6,737 nt of DNA from Betaproteobacteria bacterium (GTDB taxonomy: Bacteria; Pseudomonadota; Gammaproteobacteria; Burkholderiales; Burkholderiaceae): assembly GCA_015654605.1 (NCBI GenBank), contig JAATGO010000280.1, positions 1-6,737 of the forward strand, read 5' to 3'. Both the position numbers and the translations under genes were made by a program. The notes beneath the pieces are model-generated. The model had not been told where the DNA came from. It saw nothing but the letters and a program-made list of their open reading frames with translations, and searched no databases. Below, in pieces: positions 1 through 5,509 of the stretch (the stretch's first letter is position 1; the number at the start of each line of letters is the position of its first letter).

Positions 1-512
1 AAGCAGGCAATCCAGATGCCATCGTTTGCTCCTGCCTGGCAGAAGAAGCGGCCAACATCATGTTGCAAACACGCGCATTAGGTATGAAGCAACCATTTAT
101 CGGTGGTAATGGCCTGAACTCATACAAACTGTTCGACATTGCCAAAGATGCTGGTGACAATACGGTCATGGGTAGCCCTTGGTCTGCAGAAAACCTGACG
201 CCAGCCAACAAAGCTTTCATCGATGCTTATACAGCCAAGTTCCACAGCGCACCTGACCAATTTGCGGCGCAAGCATACGATGCCATGTACATCGTTGCTG
301 CAGCACTGAAAACGGTGAAGCCTAGTGGTAATATTGCTAAAGATCGCGATGCACTACGTCTGGCACTACCTCAAGTCACCATCGAAGGTGCTACAGGTAA
401 ATTCGCTTTCCGTCCTGCACCAGCGATCAAGGGGAAACAAGTTGGTTTTGATGCTCAACAAGAAGCTATTGTGAGCATCGCCAAAGGGGGCAAGTTTGTC
501 GTGTTGAAGTAG
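1..512 (+). CDS. livK: Branched-chain amino acid ABC transporter substrate-binding protein, C-terminal part (5' end outside window)
   Basis: This is the 3' part of a periplasmic binding protein that captures substrate and delivers it to the LivHMGF importer. The reading frame is open from base 3 (first residues AGNPDAIVCSC) to a TAG stop at 510-512, so 169 residues are visible. The internal ATG at 60 is not the start, because the frame continues upstream with family-like sequence. The fragment looks like the second half of a type I periplasmic-binding fold (Peripla_BP_6/LivK-like): alternating hydrophobic strands and helices such as DAIV, QPFIGGNG and the AAQAYDAMYIVAAAL helix, ending in the usual short lysine-rich tail with no extra domain. 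It lies 190 bp upstream of livH on the same strand, and its position first in a liv cluster supports the call. The signal peptide and most ligand-contacting residues are outside the window. Leu/Ile/Val is therefore the default substrate by family, but other amino acids, amides or urea-type ligands are possible. Confidence 0.88.
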   Translation, partial: AGNPDAIVCSCLAEEAANIMLQTRALGMKQPFIGGNGLNSYKLFDIAKDAGDNTVMGSPWSAENLTPANKAFIDAYTAKFHSAPDQFAAQAYDAMYIVAAALKTVKPSGNIAKDRDALRLALPQVTIEGATGKFAFRPAPAIKGKQVGFDAQQEAIVSIAKGGKFVVLK

Positions 513-586
513 AGGCTTTATTTCATCTACTTAAAAAGCCCGTACTTGGTGTCATTTATACACACTCTATCTAGCAGTCATCAACC

Positions 587-637
587 CATGACTCCAGGCG
601 ATCAGTTTTACAACAAGAAGTGATCGCCTGAGTCATG
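587..637 (+). promoter_or_regulatory. Long stem-loop between livK and livH, likely mRNA processing or stabilising element
   Basis: The left arm (587-604, CATGACTCCAGGCGATCA) pairs with the right arm (621-637, TGATCGCCTGAGTCATG). This gives a 17-bp stem with one bulged C and a 16-nt loop (605-620). It is followed by ATAATGAATG and not by a T run, so it is not a classical intrinsic terminator. It sits in the only large gap of an otherwise overlapping operon. By analogy with the repeat element between malE and malF, I infer that it protects the upstream binding-protein mRNA or lowers read-through into livHMGF. Structure is seen directly; function is inferred. Confidence 0.6.
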
Positions 638-702
638 ATAATGAATGTGTTACGGTCAAGTGCCAACCAAAGACGCGGCTTCCATCTTCTTATGCAGGTC
701 TT

Positions 703-1584
703 ATGTTAGAACAACAACTTATTAATGCTCTTTCGCTAGGCAGCGTATATGCGCTGTTTGCACTGGGCTTCACGCTGGTATTTGGCGTGCTCGGGGTAAT
801 CAATCTTTCTCACGGTGCCATTTTCATGTTGGGCAGCTATGCTGCTCTGCTACTGGTACAACAATTTGCATTGCCACTCTGGTTGGCAATGTTGGTGGCA
901 ATGCTCATTAGTGGCTTGCTTGGCCTCATTATCGATTTCCTAGTGTTGCGACCGCTACGTGCACGCAACGTCTCCCATCTGGTCCCCATGATCGCAACGA
1001 TTGGTGTCACCATCATTTTGACCAATGTGGCGCAAGGGTTGTTTGGTGCTGAAAACCAGCGCTTCCCCATCGGAACCATTCCTGAAGAAAGCATGAGTTT
1101 TGGCAACCTGCATGTCACAGCAGTGCAGGCTGGCATCATCGTGATTGCCTTCGTACTGATGGCCATTTTGCTCATCTTGATGCGTCGCACTCAATTAGGT
1201 CGTGCGTTACGCGCTATTGCAGAATCTCCGAAAGCGGCCTATCTGCTAGGTATTAATGTAGAAGGTCTGTTTCTACTGACATCATTTGCTGCTGCAGCCT
1301 TGGGTGGCGCAGCTGGCGTACTGGTGGGATTATCCTTTAACGCCATCTCCCCTTTCATGGGGCAACCCATGCTGCATAAAGGTATCGCCGTCATTATTTT
1401 AGGTGGCATGGGAGACATCCGCGGCGCCATGATTGGAGGCCTATTCCTCGGATTTGCAGAAGTATTGACCGTGGCCTATCTTTCGAGTGACTTCCGTGAT
1501 GCAGTCGCATTCGGACTCTTATTTTTGATTTTGTTAGTCAAGCCTTCGGGCATGTTTGGCAAAGTATTGGAAAGGAAGGCCTAA
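703..1584 (+). CDS. livH: Branched-chain amino acid ABC transporter permease LivH
   Basis: This is one of the two inner-membrane permease subunits of a LivHMGF importer, forming the translocation path with LivM. The 293-residue product has about eight hydrophobic segments. It shows typical LivH sequence: the N-terminal GSVYALFALGFTLVFGVLGVINLSHG block (about residues 13-38), the cytoplasmic coupling loop GRALRAIAESPKAAYLLGIN (about 166-185), and the C-terminal GGMGDIRGAMIGGLFLG and KPSGMFG blocks (about 234-250 and 280-286). Its length is close to E. coli LivH (308 aa). The ATG at 703 is chosen because no other in-frame ATG lies just upstream and the protein begins directly at the conserved N-terminus. 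Its ribosome site is weak, with only AGG at 696-698 and 4 nt of spacing, in contrast to the strong sites of livM, livG and livF. Weak initiation here would further lower permease output relative to the binding protein. The stop codon is 1 bp before the livM start. Confidence 0.94.
   Translation: MLEQQLINALSLGSVYALFALGFTLVFGVLGVINLSHGAIFMLGSYAALLLVQQFALPLWLAMLVAMLISGLLGLIIDFLVLRPLRARNVSHLVPMIATIGVTIILTNVAQGLFGAENQRFPIGTIPEESMSFGNLHVTAVQAGIIVIAFVLMAILLILMRRTQLGRALRAIAESPKAAYLLGINVEGLFLLTSFAAAALGGAAGVLVGLSFNAISPFMGQPMLHKGIAVIILGGMGDIRGAMIGGLFLGFAEVLTVAYLSSDFRDAVAFGLLFLILLVKPSGMFGKVLERKA
1571..1579 (+). promoter_or_regulatory. Ribosome binding site that fixes the livM start at 1586
   Basis: AAAGGAAGG lies inside the last codons of livH, 6 nt before the ATG at 1586. 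An in-frame ATG at 1556 would add ten residues (MAKYWKGRPN) but has no Shine-Dalgarno sequence and would overlap livH by 29 bp. The 1586 start also puts the usual LivM N-terminus first, so it is preferred. Confidence 0.8.
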
Positions 1585-1585
1585 C

Positions 1586-2461
1586 ATGTTGGAATGGTGG
1601 GATGGTTTTTGGGCGACGTATAACACCGTCATTTTCAGCATTGGCATCAACGCCATGCTGGCACTTTCAATTTATGTCACGCTTTCATGTGGCCTCTTAT
1701 CACTCGCCAATGCTGCATTTATGGGCATTGGCGCCTATGCGGCATCACTCATGACCATGGTCGTGGGTGCCTCATTCCCACTGGCACTGGCTACCGGCAC
1801 CGTACTGCCAGTAGTAGTAGCACTCGTCATCGGCATTCCAACGCTGCGTCTATCTGGCGTATACCTTGCCATTGCTACGCTGGGTTTTGGCGAAGTGGTT
1901 CGTGTGATCATCCTGAACATGGATATCACAGGAGGACCAATGGGACTCAATGGCGTTCCTCCGCTGACCGAATGGTGGCATATCGTGCTGTTGCTAGGCC
2001 TCACTCTCTATATTCTTGCCCGATTACGACGCTCCAAAATTGGTCGCGCTTTCGAAGCTATTAAAGAAGATGAAGTTGCAGCCCGTCTGATGGGAGTCAA
2101 TGTCTCCGGCTACAAATTACTGGCCTTTACCATTGGTGCCGCCATTGCTGGATTAGCAGGTGGCCTTAACGCTCATTTCACCTTCACGATCGGACCGAAT
2201 AATTATGCCTTTGAAAATGCCGTAGAAATCCTGACCATGGCGGTATTTGGTGGTACCAGCAACTTGATTGGTCCCACTTTGGGCGCGACCATTCTCACTT
2301 TGCTACCAGAAGCGCTGCGCCAGCTCAAGGATTATAGATTGGCGGTGAATGGCCTCATCCTGGTGCTGGTAGTACTGTATTTGCCCAAAGGACTCTGGAA
2401 CCCACGGGGTATTCGTGCCTTTCTGCAACGACGCCACTCTGACAGCAAGAAGGTGGACTAA
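1586..2461 (+). CDS. livM: Branched-chain amino acid ABC transporter permease LivM
   Basis: This is the second inner-membrane permease of the LivHMGF importer. The product has 291 residues from the ATG at 1586, which is placed by the AAAGGAAGG ribosome site. Family marks are the SLANAAFMGIGAYAASL block (about residues 39-55), RLSGVYLAIATLGFGEVVR (88-106), the hallmark TGGPMGLNGVPP (115-126), the coupling loop GRAFEAIKEDEVAARLMGVNV (153-173), and the C-terminal FGGTSNLIGPTLGA and LPKGLW blocks. Around eight hydrophobic segments are visible. E. coli LivM is much longer (about 425 aa) because of an N-terminal extension; this is the short form common in other proteobacteria, not a truncation. The TAA stop overlaps the livG start as TAATG, implying translational coupling. 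Substrate identity rests on family and operon context. Confidence 0.94.
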   Translation: MLEWWDGFWATYNTVIFSIGINAMLALSIYVTLSCGLLSLANAAFMGIGAYAASLMTMVVGASFPLALATGTVLPVVVALVIGIPTLRLSGVYLAIATLGFGEVVRVIILNMDITGGPMGLNGVPPLTEWWHIVLLLGLTLYILARLRRSKIGRAFEAIKEDEVAARLMGVNVSGYKLLAFTIGAAIAGLAGGLNAHFTFTIGPNNYAFENAVEILTMAVFGGTSNLIGPTLGATILTLLPEALRQLKDYRLAVNGLILVLVVLYLPKGLWNPRGIRAFLQRRHSDSKKVD

Positions 2462-3219
2462 TGCTTCAATTTAATCAAGTCAGCAAAAATTTCGGCGGCC
2501 TGCAAGTTTTGCAAGGCGTACAATTTGATGTTCCGCAAGGGGGCATTTTCGGTTTGATTGGCCCCAATGGTGCTGGTAAAACGACGGTATTCAACTTGAT
2601 TACCGGCTTGCTACGCCCTTCATCTGGCACCATCATTTTTGATGGCAAAGACATCAGTCACGTCGCGCCACACAAAATTCATGAACGAGGTATTTCGCGT
2701 ACATTTCAAAATATCCGGGTCTTCAAGGAAATGACATTATTAGAAAATGTCATTGTCGGCATGCATGATCATCTTGATTATGGACTAGGCAGTATCCTCT
2801 TCAATCTGACACCATTCCGTCGTATCGAGCAAAAGGCACGCGAACGCGCCCTGGAATTATTGTCGTGGTTCAAACTCGAACATAAGGCTGACAGCCTGGC
2901 AGATAGCTTATCCTATGGTGAACAACGCAAGCTGGAATTCGCCCGGGCCTTGGCAACCCAGCCAAAACTCCTACTGCTGGATGAACCTGTTGCAGGCATG
3001 AATCCGTCGGAAAAAACAGAGTTGATGGAAGAAATACTGAACATTAAACAACGTGGTTTTTCGGTCTTTATGATTGAACACGATATGCGCTTTGTGATGG
3101 GTTTATGTGACCGCATTGCCGTACTGAATTTTGGTCGCATCATCGCGCAAGGCTCGCCTGATCAAATAAAAAATAACCAGGAAGTCATTGAAGCGTACCT
3201 TGGTAAGGAAGAAGCATGA
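2461..3219 (+). CDS. livG: Branched-chain amino acid ABC transporter ATP-binding protein LivG
   Basis: This cytoplasmic ATPase subunit pairs with LivF to power import. The 252-residue product carries a full nucleotide-binding domain: Walker A GPNGAGKT (34-41), Q-loop glutamine in TFQN (Gln83), signature LSYGEQRK (150-157), Walker B LLLLDEP (170-176, catalytic Glu175) and the switch histidine in IEHD (His207). The stretch between Q-loop and signature (about 88-140) is longer than in LivF, as expected for LivG, and the DEPVAGMNPSE block after Walker B is characteristic of this subgroup. The length is near E. coli LivG (255 aa). The ATG at 2461 overlaps the livM stop (TAATG) and is served by AGAAGG at 2448-2453 with 7 nt of spacing. 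The TGA stop overlaps the livF start (ATGA). All catalytic motifs are intact. Confidence 0.95.
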   Translation: MLQFNQVSKNFGGLQVLQGVQFDVPQGGIFGLIGPNGAGKTTVFNLITGLLRPSSGTIIFDGKDISHVAPHKIHERGISRTFQNIRVFKEMTLLENVIVGMHDHLDYGLGSILFNLTPFRRIEQKARERALELLSWFKLEHKADSLADSLSYGEQRKLEFARALATQPKLLLLDEPVAGMNPSEKTELMEEILNIKQRGFSVFMIEHDMRFVMGLCDRIAVLNFGRIIAQGSPDQIKNNQEVIEAYLGKEEA

Positions 3220-3935
3220 GTACTCAACCTATCCTGCGAATCCACGATCTTGCCGTTTCTTATGGGCATATCGAAGCAGTCAAAGGCATTGACTTAACTC
3301 TCAACGAGGGGGAAATCACGGCATTAGTCGGCGCTAACGGTGCTGGCAAAAGCACTGCCTTGCTGGCAATTTCCGGACTGGTCAAGGCCAGTCGCGGTAC
3401 GATCCTGTTTGATGGCCACGATATCAGTCATCTATCACCGCATCGTATCGTAGAAAGTGGTCTGGTGCAGGTAGCAGAAGGACGCGCGATTCTCACTACA
3501 TTGACCATCAGCGAAAATCTGGCACTTGGTGCCTACACCCGTAAGGACAAATCACAAGTTGCTGATGATCTGGCATGGGTATATACCCTGTTCCCGGTAC
3601 TCAAGCAACGTGCTGCCGGTCTGGCCGGGAATCTTTCTGGTGGTGAGCAACAAATGCTGGTGATTGGCCGTGCATTGATGGCAAAGCCACGCATTCTGCT
3701 TCTCGACGAACCCTCGATGGGTCTTGCCCCACTAATGGTGCAAGAGATTTTCCGTATCGTGAAGGAAATCAATAAAACGGGATTGACCGTATTATTGGTT
3801 GAACAAAACGTGCGTCAGGCTTTACGTATAGCACAGCATGGCTATGTTCTGGAAACGGGAAAAATTGTGCTGCAAGATACTGGCGCTGCGCTCTTGGATA
3901 ATCCTAAAGTAGTGGAAGCCTATCTCGGAGGATAA
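3216..3935 (+). CDS. livF: Branched-chain amino acid ABC transporter ATP-binding protein LivF
   Basis: This is the second ATPase of the importer. The 239-residue product has Walker A GANGAGKST (39-47), a Q-loop glutamine in GLVQVAEGR (Gln85), signature LSGGEQQ (140-146), Walker B ILLLDEPS (160-167, Glu165) and the LivF-type block MGLAPLMVQEIF. The position of the switch histidine is occupied by glutamine in LVEQN (Gln197). This is normal for LivF and helps tell it from LivG, so it is not damage. Length and C-terminal end (VVEAYLGG) match E. coli LivF (237 aa). The ATG at 3216 overlaps the livG TGA by 4 bp and is preceded by AAGGA at 3205-3209 with 6 nt of spacing. It is the last gene of the operon; an inverted repeat starts 8 bp after its stop. 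Confidence 0.95.
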   Translation: MSTQPILRIHDLAVSYGHIEAVKGIDLTLNEGEITALVGANGAGKSTALLAISGLVKASRGTILFDGHDISHLSPHRIVESGLVQVAEGRAILTTLTISENLALGAYTRKDKSQVADDLAWVYTLFPVLKQRAAGLAGNLSGGEQQMLVIGRALMAKPRILLLDEPSMGLAPLMVQEIFRIVKEINKTGLTVLLVEQNVRQALRIAQHGYVLETGKIVLQDTGAALLDNPKVVEAYLGG

Positions 3936-3943
3936 TATCTCTG

Positions 3944-3964
3944 GCCATGACAACTCATCATGGC
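3944..3964 (+). terminator. Stem-loop directly after livF, possible operon 3' end
   Basis: GCCATGA (3944-3950) and TCATGGC (3958-3964) form a perfect 7-bp stem with a 7-nt loop, 8 bp after the livF stop. The position fits a 3'-end or exonuclease-blocking hairpin of the liv transcript. The following bases (ATGTATCGTAAT) contain no T tract, so it is not a standard intrinsic terminator. Rho-dependent termination further downstream is equally possible. Confidence 0.35.
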
Positions 3965-4039
3965 ATGTATCGTAATATAACGTCGGTGGGATGCTATTAT
4001 CTGCGCAGCATGACAATCTACTCATCATCAAGCTCCCTT

Positions 4040-4069
4040 CACCTGGTCTCCCACAAGGGATACCGCGTG
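4040..4069. other. 13-position stem-loop in the livF-ialB gap
   Basis: CACCTGGTCTCCC (4040-4052) faces GGGATACCGCGTG (4057-4069) across an ACAA loop. Eleven of the 13 positions pair, including one G-U, with two mismatches. It is the longest stem in the first half of the gap. No T run follows on either strand, so an intrinsic terminator is unlikely. It could be part of a structured 3' UTR or a small RNA; the function is unknown. Confidence 0.4.
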
Positions 4070-4125
4070 CTGTCACTCAGACATCCTGAGTTCCCACTGA
4101 TTATCGCCGATGCCCTCCACTTAAA

Positions 4126-4140
4126 CACACTCTGAGTGTG
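4126..4140. repeat. Perfect dyad CACACTC-T-GAGTGTG
   Basis: Two 7-bp arms (4126-4132 and 4134-4140) are exact inverted copies around a single central T. As RNA it could only fold with six pairs and a 3-nt loop; as DNA it has the form of a short protein-binding dyad. GAGTGTG recurs at 4316-4322. No promoter is evident beside it, so an operator role is speculative. Confidence 0.3.
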
Positions 4141-4590
4141 CCATACCCATACCTTCATTCAAAATCTCGATCTCACTGTGCCTCAATACAGTGTCATCTG
4201 CGCTCAGAATGCCTCTTCCTCCATAAGTTAATAAAGAGTTCTTCAATTCGCGCACAATATCATATCTATTGTTCCCATGAAGACCAGCAAGCAAATATCC
4301 CTCTTATACATGCATGAGTGTGCGACTCTCATATACACCATCATGTTCATTAAAGCCTGTCAACACACAAAGTGCCGTACAGCCAGATAAACCTCTTATC
4401 TTCAAGATTGTTTATTATCACTTACAGTCGCAACGTCTCCCATACGAACATGGCGGATAGCATTCTTTCTCTCAGATTGACGATTCGTAATAGAAAAGCA
4501 AGTAAAAAAATGCTTATTCAATATTTTCCTCATTCAATTATCCATGAAAAGTGTACTAGAACTCATTTCACCAATAGACATAAGGTGTCA

Positions 4591-4626
4591 TTCTGACAAT
4601 ACATCAGAAAACAATGTTTTTTGATG
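4591..4626 (+). promoter_or_regulatory. Two overlapping, mutually exclusive stem-loops upstream of ialB
   Basis: Hairpin A pairs TTCTGA (4591-4596) with TCAGAA (4604-4609) across a 7-nt loop. Hairpin B pairs CATCAGAAAAC (4602-4612) with GTTTTTTGATG (4616-4626) across a 3-nt loop, with one G-U pair. They share bases 4604-4609, so only one can form at a time. This resembles an attenuator-like switch. However, the stems are AT-rich, there is no trailing T run, and the sequence may lie upstream of the ialB transcription start. Confidence 0.25.
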
Positions 4627-4649
4627 CAAATAAAATCTACCTCTATCAT
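4621..4649 (+). promoter_or_regulatory. Possible sigma-70-type promoter for the ialB-like gene
   Basis: TTGATG (4621-4626) and TATCAT (4644-4649) are 17 bp apart and match the -35 and -10 consensus at 4 and 5 of 6 positions. Transcription would start near 4656, leaving a 5' leader of roughly 130 nt. A second TATCAT at 4738-4743 lies nearer the gene but has no good -35 partner. In A+T-rich DNA such matches arise easily, so this is tentative. Confidence 0.3.
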
Positions 4650-4699
4650 CCATGAATAATGCCGAGAAAACATAACGTACATTCTCAAAAGATTCCTAG

Positions 4700-4717
4700 C
4701 TAATATTAGTATATTAG
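4700..4717. repeat. AT-rich palindrome with a repeated ATATTAG, possible operator
   Basis: CTAATATTAG (4700-4709) is a perfect 10-bp palindrome. ATATTAG occurs at 4703-4709 and again at 4711-4717, an 8-bp step, and the later TATTAG also pairs with the first CTAATA. The cluster lies about 70-90 bp before the ialB start, between the candidate promoter and the ribosome site. Repressor binding is a possibility, but low-complexity AT sequence gives such patterns readily. Confidence 0.25.
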
Positions 4718-4748
4718 GTTGTATGGTATTTTTTTGTTATCATCGCAT

Positions 4749-4786
4749 CAGAATACTTACGGAGAAACAGAATACTTACGGAGAAA
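4749..4786 (+). repeat. Exact 19-bp tandem duplication carrying the ialB ribosome binding site
   Basis: The unit CAGAATACTTACGGAGAAA occurs twice back to back (4749-4767 and 4768-4786) without a mismatch. Each copy contains GGAG. The second GGAG (4780-4783) is 5 nt from the ATG at 4789 and is the working ribosome site. The first (4761-4764) is 24 nt away, with no start codon at suitable distance. The exact identity suggests a recent duplication by slippage. It lengthens the leader by 19 nt without changing the coding frame. Confidence 0.9.
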
Positions 4787-4788
4787 AA

Positions 4789-5364
4789 ATGCAACAAAAC
4801 AATCATTACCAACGGCCATATCTACACCGCCTACTACAGTGGTGTTGCCTACTCAGCCTAGGTATTTCCGTCATGGCACATGCACAAAATACATCCTTGC
4901 CTGGTGGCGCTTCCTCGCTAAAAGAAACACATGGTGACTGGATCGTGAATTGCGTCAATCCTCCTGCTGATACCAAGCGTCCCAAACAGTGCGTTGTCAC
5001 ACAAGAGCAAGTTGACCAACGTACCAAACAACGTCTGGTAGCAATAGAAATAAACTCCACAAAGAATACGCAAAGTCGGACGCCCGCCACTCTCATTCTG
5101 CCATTTGGATTAGCGATTAATCATGGCCTCATCTTTCAAATCGACGATGGTGCCAGTAGTTCTCCAGAGCCTTTTCTCACCTGTATTCCAAACGGCTGCC
5201 TGGTTCCACTACAGTTTGATGACAAAACGCTCGCCACACTACGCAAGGCAAGCAGCCTTAAACTAAAAGTGGTTGCCGTTGAAAATAATAAAGAGCTGAC
5301 AATACCGGTCTCACTCAAAGGGTTTAATGAAGCATTTGAACGTGCTATGACACTCGGGAAATAA
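4789..5364 (+). CDS. Exported IalB-family (invasion-associated locus B) protein
   Basis: The predicted product has 191 residues and is exported to the periplasm. The N-terminus is a Sec signal peptide: basic residues at 9-14 (R, H, R), a hydrophobic core LLQWCCLLSLGISVMA (15-30), and an AHA site with likely cleavage after Ala32. The mature part follows the IalB pattern: HGDWIVNC (48-55, Cys55), QCVVTQEQ (67-74, Cys68), LPFGLAINHGLIFQID (104-119), FLTCIPNGC (129-137, Cys132 and Cys137) and SLKGFNEAF (175-183). Four mature cysteines suggest two disulfides. The family is named for a Bartonella protein linked to red-cell invasion, but it is widespread in non-pathogens and its molecular role is unclear, so virulence should not be inferred. 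The ATG at 4789 is chosen over an in-frame ATG at 4723 because it has GGAG 5 nt upstream and begins at the signal peptide. It stands alone: about 850 bp after livF and convergent with the next gene. Confidence 0.85.
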   Translation: MQQNNHYQRPYLHRLLQWCCLLSLGISVMAHAQNTSLPGGASSLKETHGDWIVNCVNPPADTKRPKQCVVTQEQVDQRTKQRLVAIEINSTKNTQSRTPATLILPFGLAINHGLIFQIDDGASSSPEPFLTCIPNGCLVPLQFDDKTLATLRKASSLKLKVVAVENNKELTIPVSLKGFNEAFERAMTLGK

Positions 5365-5383
5365 CCTTCTGAAGCACCTTATC

Positions 5384-5440
5384 TTTGATCATCGTTCAAT
5401 GCTCAATATTCCATAGTGAATACACTGCGCGATGATCAAA
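5384..5440. other. 11-bp perfect inverted repeat in the convergent spacer
   Basis: TTTGATCATCG (5384-5394) and CGATGATCAAA (5430-5440) are exact inverted copies separated by 35 bp. They lie between the stop codons of two converging genes (5364 and 5510). The position suits a bidirectional transcript end, but the long loop and lack of T runs argue against an efficient intrinsic terminator. A DNA-binding dyad is an alternative. Confidence 0.35.
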
Positions 5441-5459
5441 TCATGGCAAATCAAATTAT

Positions 5460-5474
5460 CTTCCCTATGGGAAG
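5460..5474. terminator. Short hairpin between converging genes, weak bidirectional terminator candidate
   Basis: CTTCCC (5460-5465) and GGGAAG (5469-5474) pair perfectly around TAT. On the plus strand it is followed by TTCTCATTCTT, and on the minus strand by ATAATTTGATTT. Both are T-biased but interrupted. The stem has only six pairs, so termination strength would be low. The location, 36 bp beyond the stop of the minus-strand transporter gene, supports the idea. Confidence 0.35.
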
Positions 5475-5509
5475 TTCTCATTCTTGAGTTCCTGAGCATT
5501 GGCAATGTA

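Larger units (their letters stand above)
3936..4788. other. Long A+T-rich intergenic region with several inverted repeats and no convincing gene
   Basis: This gap of about 850 bp separates livF from the ialB-like gene. Short open frames exist on both strands (for example from 3947, from the GTG at 4372 and from the ATG at 4277), but none has a ribosome site, a recognisable domain or protein-like composition. No tRNA-like T-loop or cloverleaf was seen. Besides the elements annotated separately, it holds inverted repeats at 4075-4091 (ACTCAG/CTGAGT), 4174-4193 (CACTGT/ACAGTG) and 4254-4272 (ACAATA/TATTGT). Six-base repeats with short loops are expected by chance at about this density, so these are noted without a functional claim. 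The region could hold a small RNA, the decayed remains of a gene, or only leader and trailer sequence. Confidence 0.6.

Noticed and set aside
60..512. A 150-residue gene starting at the ATG at 60
   Set aside because: The frame is open to the window's first bases and the upstream residues fit the binding-protein fold, so this is an internal Met of a truncated livK.
588..623. An 11-codon leader peptide (MTPGDQFYNKK) within the livK-livH hairpin
   Set aside because: It has no ribosome site and no run of Leu, Ile or Val codons as expected for a branched-chain amino acid attenuator; it is explained by the stem sequence.
837..1190. Antisense open frames across livH and the other liv and MFS genes
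   Set aside because: They are shadows of strongly conserved genes on the opposite strand, with no ribosome sites or domains.
1556..1585. A ten-residue longer start for livM
   Set aside because: It has no Shine-Dalgarno sequence and overlaps livH by 29 bp. The ATG at 1586 has a strong one and begins at the usual N-terminus.
3806..3808. Loss of the ABC switch histidine in LivF (Gln197 in LVEQN)
   Set aside because: Glutamine at this place is usual in LivF proteins, including E. coli LivF, so it is not an inactivating change.
3947..4135. A 62-residue open frame after livF
   Set aside because: There is no ribosome site, the start lies in the hairpin after livF, and the sequence has no protein-like pattern.
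4277..4390. A 37-residue open frame (MKTSKQISLLYMHECATLIY...) as a small membrane protein
   Set aside because: The hydrophobic stretch is short and broken by His, Glu and Cys. No ribosome site precedes the ATG.
4372..4596. A 74-residue open frame starting at GTG
   Set aside because: No ribosome site, no domain, and the composition is typical of translated A+T-rich non-coding DNA.
4749..4786. The 19-bp repeat as the beginning of a CRISPR array
   Set aside because: There are only two copies with no spacer between them and no cas genes nearby; it is a simple tandem duplication.
4723..4788. A 22-residue longer start for the ialB-like gene
   Set aside because: It would put a non-signal segment before the signal peptide and run through the tandem repeat. 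The ATG at 4789 has a well-placed GGAG.
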